From contig CAKZZK010000086.1 of NCBI GenBank assembly GCA_937885235.1, forward strand, positions 1 through 7,004: a stretch of DNA of 7,004 nucleotides, in the 5' to 3' direction. Under the pieces are notes generated by a model. That model was not told where the DNA came from. It worked only from the letters and a program-made list of their open reading frames with translations, and searched no databases. This stretch comes from an uncultured Treponema sp. Lineage in GTDB: Bacteria > Spirochaetota > Spirochaetia > Treponematales > Treponemataceae. A program made the translations under genes and the position numbers. Of this stretch, positions 4,271 through 7,004 are shown piece after piece (the stretch's first letter is position 1; every line of letters begins with the position of its first letter).

Positions 4271-5169
4271 TGGCGATGGAAGACGACAAGAAACGGGAGC
4301 TTGGCTCCCTCGCAAGAAAAGCTTCCCTGCTGCATGTAAGTGCACTTTCCCTTGCTGAAGGAATGCGTTACGGCGCGTTCCGCTCACTGTACCGCGGGCA
4401 GGGCATGGAGTTTAGTGGCGTGCGTGAATATCTGCGCGGCGATGATATCCGTGCCATAGACTGGAATGTGACCGCACGTATGGGACGCCCGTATGTGAAA
4501 GTATTTGAAGAAGAGAGGGAGCTGGATGTTTTTCTTGTACTTGATACATCGCTTTCCATGATTGCCGGCTCTGGTCGGCAGACGAGGCTTGAGAAAGCGA
4601 TGGACTGTGCTTCTCTTCTCACGCTTGCATCGGTGCAGAACAATAGCTCTGTAGGGGCGGTGCTTTTTGACGGCAAAATTCATTTTTCCTGTTCACCAGC
4701 CGAGGGGAAAGAGCATGCGCTGCTTTTGCTTTCTCATTTTGAAAAGAAGTACGAAGCCCACGAGCCAGGTTCCGTGCTTGACAATGCCTTGCTGGGTGCC
4801 GGCAGGCTGCTGAAAAGACGAAGCCTTGTGATGGTGTTCTCGGACTTCCGCACTGCGGGCTTTTATGCCGCGCTAGGACACCTCTGCCAGAAACACGATG
4901 TTGTAGCGGCACGGATAAGCGACCCGATTGACGAAAACTTGCCTTCCGTGGGCGCAGTTCCATTTGCCGATATTGAAAGCGGCTATCATTGTGTGTTGCC
5001 TACTTCGTCCCCCGCTTTCCGGCGGGCATGGGTGCGCGCGCACTATCAGCGTATTGAAATCTGGCAACGGGAGTGTCTGCGTCATGGCGCCATTCCCCTT
5101 CTTTTGAGCACAGAAAAAGATTCCTTCCTTGAACTTTCGCGCTTCTTTGCCGCACGGGAGCAGCGATGA
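4270..5169 (+). CDS. DUF58 protein with vWA-like domain
   Basis: This 299-residue protein carries the DUF58 signature G-M-E-F-x-x-V-R-E-Y-x-x-G-D-D-x-R-x-I-D-W (residues 45-65), spelled here EFSGVREYLRGDDIRAIDW. A vWA-like fold follows. DTSLS (92-96) is the DxSxS part of a metal-ion (MIDAS) site, and VFSDF (189-193) supplies a later Asp. The ending VVAARISDPIDENLP (211-225) is also typical of the family. No signal peptide or TM segment is visible, so it is probably a cytosolic partner of MoxR. The ATG overlaps the moxR stop by one base and has no strong ribosome site of its own, so translation is probably coupled; a second in-frame ATG two codons later is possible. Its TGA overlaps the next gene's ATG by 4 bases. 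DUF58 genes commonly sit beside moxR; the molecular function remains undefined. Confidence 0.93.
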   Translation: MAMEDDKKRELGSLARKASLLHVSALSLAEGMRYGAFRSLYRGQGMEFSGVREYLRGDDIRAIDWNVTARMGRPYVKVFEEERELDVFLVLDTSLSMIAGSGRQTRLEKAMDCASLLTLASVQNNSSVGAVLFDGKIHFSCSPAEGKEHALLLLSHFEKKYEAHEPGSVLDNALLGAGRLLKRRSLVMVFSDFRTAGFYAALGHLCQKHDVVAARISDPIDENLPSVGAVPFADIESGYHCVLPTSSPAFRRAWVRAHYQRIEIWQRECLRHGAIPLLLSTEKDSFLELSRFFAAREQR

Positions 5170-6176
5170 ACAGACGTTTATTGTGCATCCTAGCGGGAAT
5201 ATTGCTGTGGGCAGAGGCAATGATGGCGCAGCAGGTCTTGATTCCCAAGGAAATTTACGTGGGGGATCGGGCGCAGTTGCGCTATATGTTCCAAAGCTCC
5301 ATAGATTTTTTCAGTTTTTCTCACGAGAAAAGCGACAGCACGCTTTCTTTTGATATAAACTCCCCCGTATTCCTCGCGCAGGCGGATAGGTGCAGCGTGC
5401 AGGAAGCCGTCCTGCAACGGGTGGGCATTACCTATACATTGCTCATCACCTTTATCCCTTGGAAGCCGGGGGAGATTGATTTTGCTCCTTTTAATGTAAG
5501 CGAGCTGTGCGGGGGCGGTGAGGATGCTCCTGCCTATGAACTGGATCTTTCCCCCGTACTTGTCAGCTCTCTGGTAGAAAAAACAGGCGTCAATTCCCTG
5601 CGGGCACCTCTGGCTCCCTTCCTGCTTCCGGGGACGAACTATGTGTTGTGGTCCCTCATCATAGCAGCCATTCTGTTTTTGTGTCTGATGGGCTTTATCA
5701 TCGCTCGTTTTCCTTCTATTATGATATTCATCATGGCAATTCGGGAGCGCATCGGCTATTACCGCAATGCTTCCCGAACAAAGAAATCCCTCTCCCAGCT
5801 TGGCAAGACGGACTGCACGGACGCGCAGTTTGCACAAGACTGGCAGCGGATTATGCGCTCTTATCTGGAATATCGCTTTCACACTGCGTTTGCCTCGGTG
5901 ACAGGGCATCGTATCATAGAGGTTATCTGCCTTGCAACGGGGAATATGCTTGATGTGGAACAGGAAAATGCGGTGATGTCCTTGCAATCACTCTTTATGC
6001 GCACCGACTACATACGCTATGCCGCGAATTCCATAGATTCCCGTCGTCTGCCTGCTTCTGAGCATGAAGCGCAGTTTTTGCAGGGGGAGCGGCAGGACAT
6101 TATCGGGCTGTCCTGCGAGAATATCGCTGCCTTTGAGATGCAGAACAAGGAGGTGAAAAATCTTGGTCGAATTTGA
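5166..6176 (+). CDS. Signal-peptide plus single-TM protein of the bat operon; family not recognised
   Basis: This 336-residue protein begins with a signal peptide (MNRRLLCILAGILLWAEAMMA, probable cleavage after residue 21 before QQ). Residues about 22-157 should be extracytoplasmic and beta-rich. They include IPKEIYVGDRAQLRY, reminiscent of the openings of BatD-type domains, and FIPWKPGEIDF, a phrase that would suit an Ig-like fold. A strong TM segment spans about 159-180, with more hydrophobic residues to 192. A cytosolic, largely helical part (about 193-336) follows. The layout resembles the DUF4381/BatD-like proteins that lie between DUF58 and BatA genes in other bacteria, but I see no diagnostic motif, so the link is positional. 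The ATG overlaps the DUF58 stop (ATGA). Its 3' end contains the ribosome site and start of the next gene, overlapping it by 14 bases. A long open frame runs antisense to most of this gene and is judged a shadow. Confidence 0.82.
   Translation: MNRRLLCILAGILLWAEAMMAQQVLIPKEIYVGDRAQLRYMFQSSIDFFSFSHEKSDSTLSFDINSPVFLAQADRCSVQEAVLQRVGITYTLLITFIPWKPGEIDFAPFNVSELCGGGEDAPAYELDLSPVLVSSLVEKTGVNSLRAPLAPFLLPGTNYVLWSLIIAAILFLCLMGFIIARFPSIMIFIMAIRERIGYYRNASRTKKSLSQLGKTDCTDAQFAQDWQRIMRSYLEYRFHTAFASVTGHRIIEVICLATGNMLDVEQENAVMSLQSLFMRTDYIRYAANSIDSRRLPASEHEAQFLQGERQDIIGLSCENIAAFEMQNKEVKNLGRI
6147..6153 (+). promoter_or_regulatory. Ribosome binding site that fixes the TTG start of the BatA-like gene
   Basis: AAGGAGG (6147-6153) lies 9 bases before TTG at 6163. 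An in-frame TGA at 6154-6156 rules out any earlier start. The next in-frame ATG, at 6337, would remove the first membrane segment. TTG at 6163 is therefore the best start. Confidence 0.75.
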
Positions 6177-7004
6177 AAATCCATGGGCTTTTTCCTTTTT
6201 GCTGCTTATTCCCGTGCTGTATTTCCTCCGCTATTTGAAACTTTTCAAGGGCGTTACCTTCCCCCTTGTGCTTGGTGACTGGAATGGCGAATACTTTGAG
6301 TGGCAGCGGGATATCAGGCGCTTTTTTCGCTTTCTGATGCATCTTTTCGGTGTCTGCGCGTTCATCTGCGTGGTTATTGCCTATGCAAACCCTGTGGTGC
6401 GGCATCAGAAAAAGATATATTCCTCGCGTGGGGCGGACATCATATTCGTGGTGGACATAAGCCCCTCCATGGCTGCCCGTGACATTGCGGGAATGTCCCG
6501 GCTTGAAGCGGCGAAGCTTGCCATCCATACGCTTGCAAGTGAAAACGAGGGCGATTCCCTCGGTCTTGTGGCAATGGCAAGGGAATCTGCCCTCGTGGTG
6601 CCGCCGACAATGGACAGAAGCAGCTTTTTTAACAGAATCGACGGCCTGCTTATCGGCGAGCTAGGGGATGGAACGGCGATAGGAACCGGTCTGAGCTGTG
6701 CCGTGTTCCATCTGGAAGGCTCTCGTGCTCCGCGAAAGTCGATAGTGCTTATCACAGACGGGGAGAACAACGCTGGGGATATCAATCCCTATACAGCCGC
6801 TCGCCTTGTGGAGGACAAACATATCTCCCTCTATGTGCTTGGCATTGGAACGCAAGGGCTTGTACCGTTGGAATATGCAGACCCGGTGACAGGTCATGTG
6901 TATTCAGGCACCCTGCAGTCGGAATACGACGGGCAGGCGCTTTCAAAGATTGCGGCGGTAGCGGGGGGTAATTTCTTTAATATCGAGACGCTCAATGCAC
7001 TGTC
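6163..7004 (+). CDS. batA: BatA-like von Willebrand factor A membrane protein; 3' end outside window
   Basis: An uninterrupted frame from TTG 6163 to the window edge gives 280 residues. The start reads (M)VEFENPWAFSFLLLIP, the classic BatA opening of a short 'F-x-x-P-W' segment and first TM helix (about 8-22). A second TM follows at about 58-75. The vWA domain then begins ADIIFVVDISPSM (91-103). Its MIDAS residues appear complete: DISPS (98-102), Thr in GDGTAIGTG (169-176), and Asp199 in LITDGEN (196-202). The Cys-poor domain should sit on the outer face of the inner membrane, between this TM and a further one expected past the edge. BatA proteins are vWA partners of MoxR systems, named from Bacteroides aerotolerance genes, and are linked to envelope stress and structure. 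The start overlaps the previous gene by 14 bases with a strong ribosome site, so it is the fourth gene of the operon. A BatB-like paralogue often follows but lies outside the window. The gene symbol is by similarity only. Confidence 0.88.
   Translation, partial: MVEFENPWAFSFLLLIPVLYFLRYLKLFKGVTFPLVLGDWNGEYFEWQRDIRRFFRFLMHLFGVCAFICVVIAYANPVVRHQKKIYSSRGADIIFVVDISPSMAARDIAGMSRLEAAKLAIHTLASENEGDSLGLVAMARESALVVPPTMDRSSFFNRIDGLLIGELGDGTAIGTGLSCAVFHLEGSRAPRKSIVLITDGENNAGDINPYTAARLVEDKHISLYVLGIGTQGLVPLEYADPVTGHVYSGTLQSEYDGQALSKIAAVAGGNFFNIETLNAL

Noticed and set aside
5190..5987. 265-codon minus-strand open frame antisense to the membrane protein gene
   Set aside because: Although long, it has no ribosome site and no recognisable domain, and is rich in His, Arg and Gln as expected of a shadow. 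The sense frame has a signal peptide, a TM and operon overlaps on both sides.
6405..6785. 126-codon minus-strand frame within the BatA-like gene
   Set aside because: It is antisense to the intact vWA domain with all its metal-site residues and has a Ser/Pro/Arg-rich shadow composition.

Overview
The window looks like chromosomal DNA of a spirochaete, most likely a host-associated Treponema. The evidence is indirect. The gene set moxR / DUF58 / membrane protein / von Willebrand A protein fits spirochaete Bat-type operons, and the lipoprotein has a relaxed lipobox with Phe at -3, as spirochaetes allow. No 16S or other decisive marker is present, so the genus is an inference.

Layout, left to right. 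Positions 2-430 (+) hold the 3' end of uvrC (nucleotide excision repair). It converges on a minus-strand pair at 444-960: an XRE-family helix-turn-helix regulator followed 25 bases later by a 38-codon micro-gene with a good Shine-Dalgarno. The uvrC and micro-gene stop codons lie in opposite arms of one perfect 8-bp inverted repeat. Divergent from the regulator is a small lipoprotein gene (1081-1635, +). The roughly 120 bases between them are very AT-rich. They carry a 13-bp sequence repeated in inverted orientation about a shared -35 region, with a -10 box inside each copy, which looks like a regulator-controlled divergent promoter. A further hairpin sits in the lipoprotein leader.

From 1636 to 2079 there is no convincing full gene. 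This stretch holds five tandem ~22-bp units built around a GACTCGTCGAGTC-type dyad, several other dyads, an extended -10 promoter and a short interrupted reading frame. That frame ends in a TAATG overlap with the start of a DUF2974 (Mbeg1-like) alpha/beta-hydrolase gene at 2080-3207 (+).

From 3227 onward lies a well-defined operon with its own sigma-70-type promoter (TTGCAA-N17-TATAAT). It contains moxR (AAA+ ATPase), a DUF58 protein, a signal-peptide plus single-TM protein of unknown family, and a BatA-like vWA membrane protein that starts at TTG and runs off the right edge. The genes overlap by 1, 4 and 14 bases, so they are almost certainly co-translated. MoxR proteins are thought to act as chaperone-like ATPases on vWA-domain partners. 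Here the likely partners are the DUF58 protein and BatA, anchored at the inner membrane and envelope.

The segment from about 560 to 2080, and less strongly the hydrolase gene, is visibly more AT-rich than uvrC and the moxR operon. It looks like an accessory insertion between two conserved loci. The regulator / micro-gene / lipoprotein unit, the dyad array and the interrupted frame are the least ordinary parts of the window.
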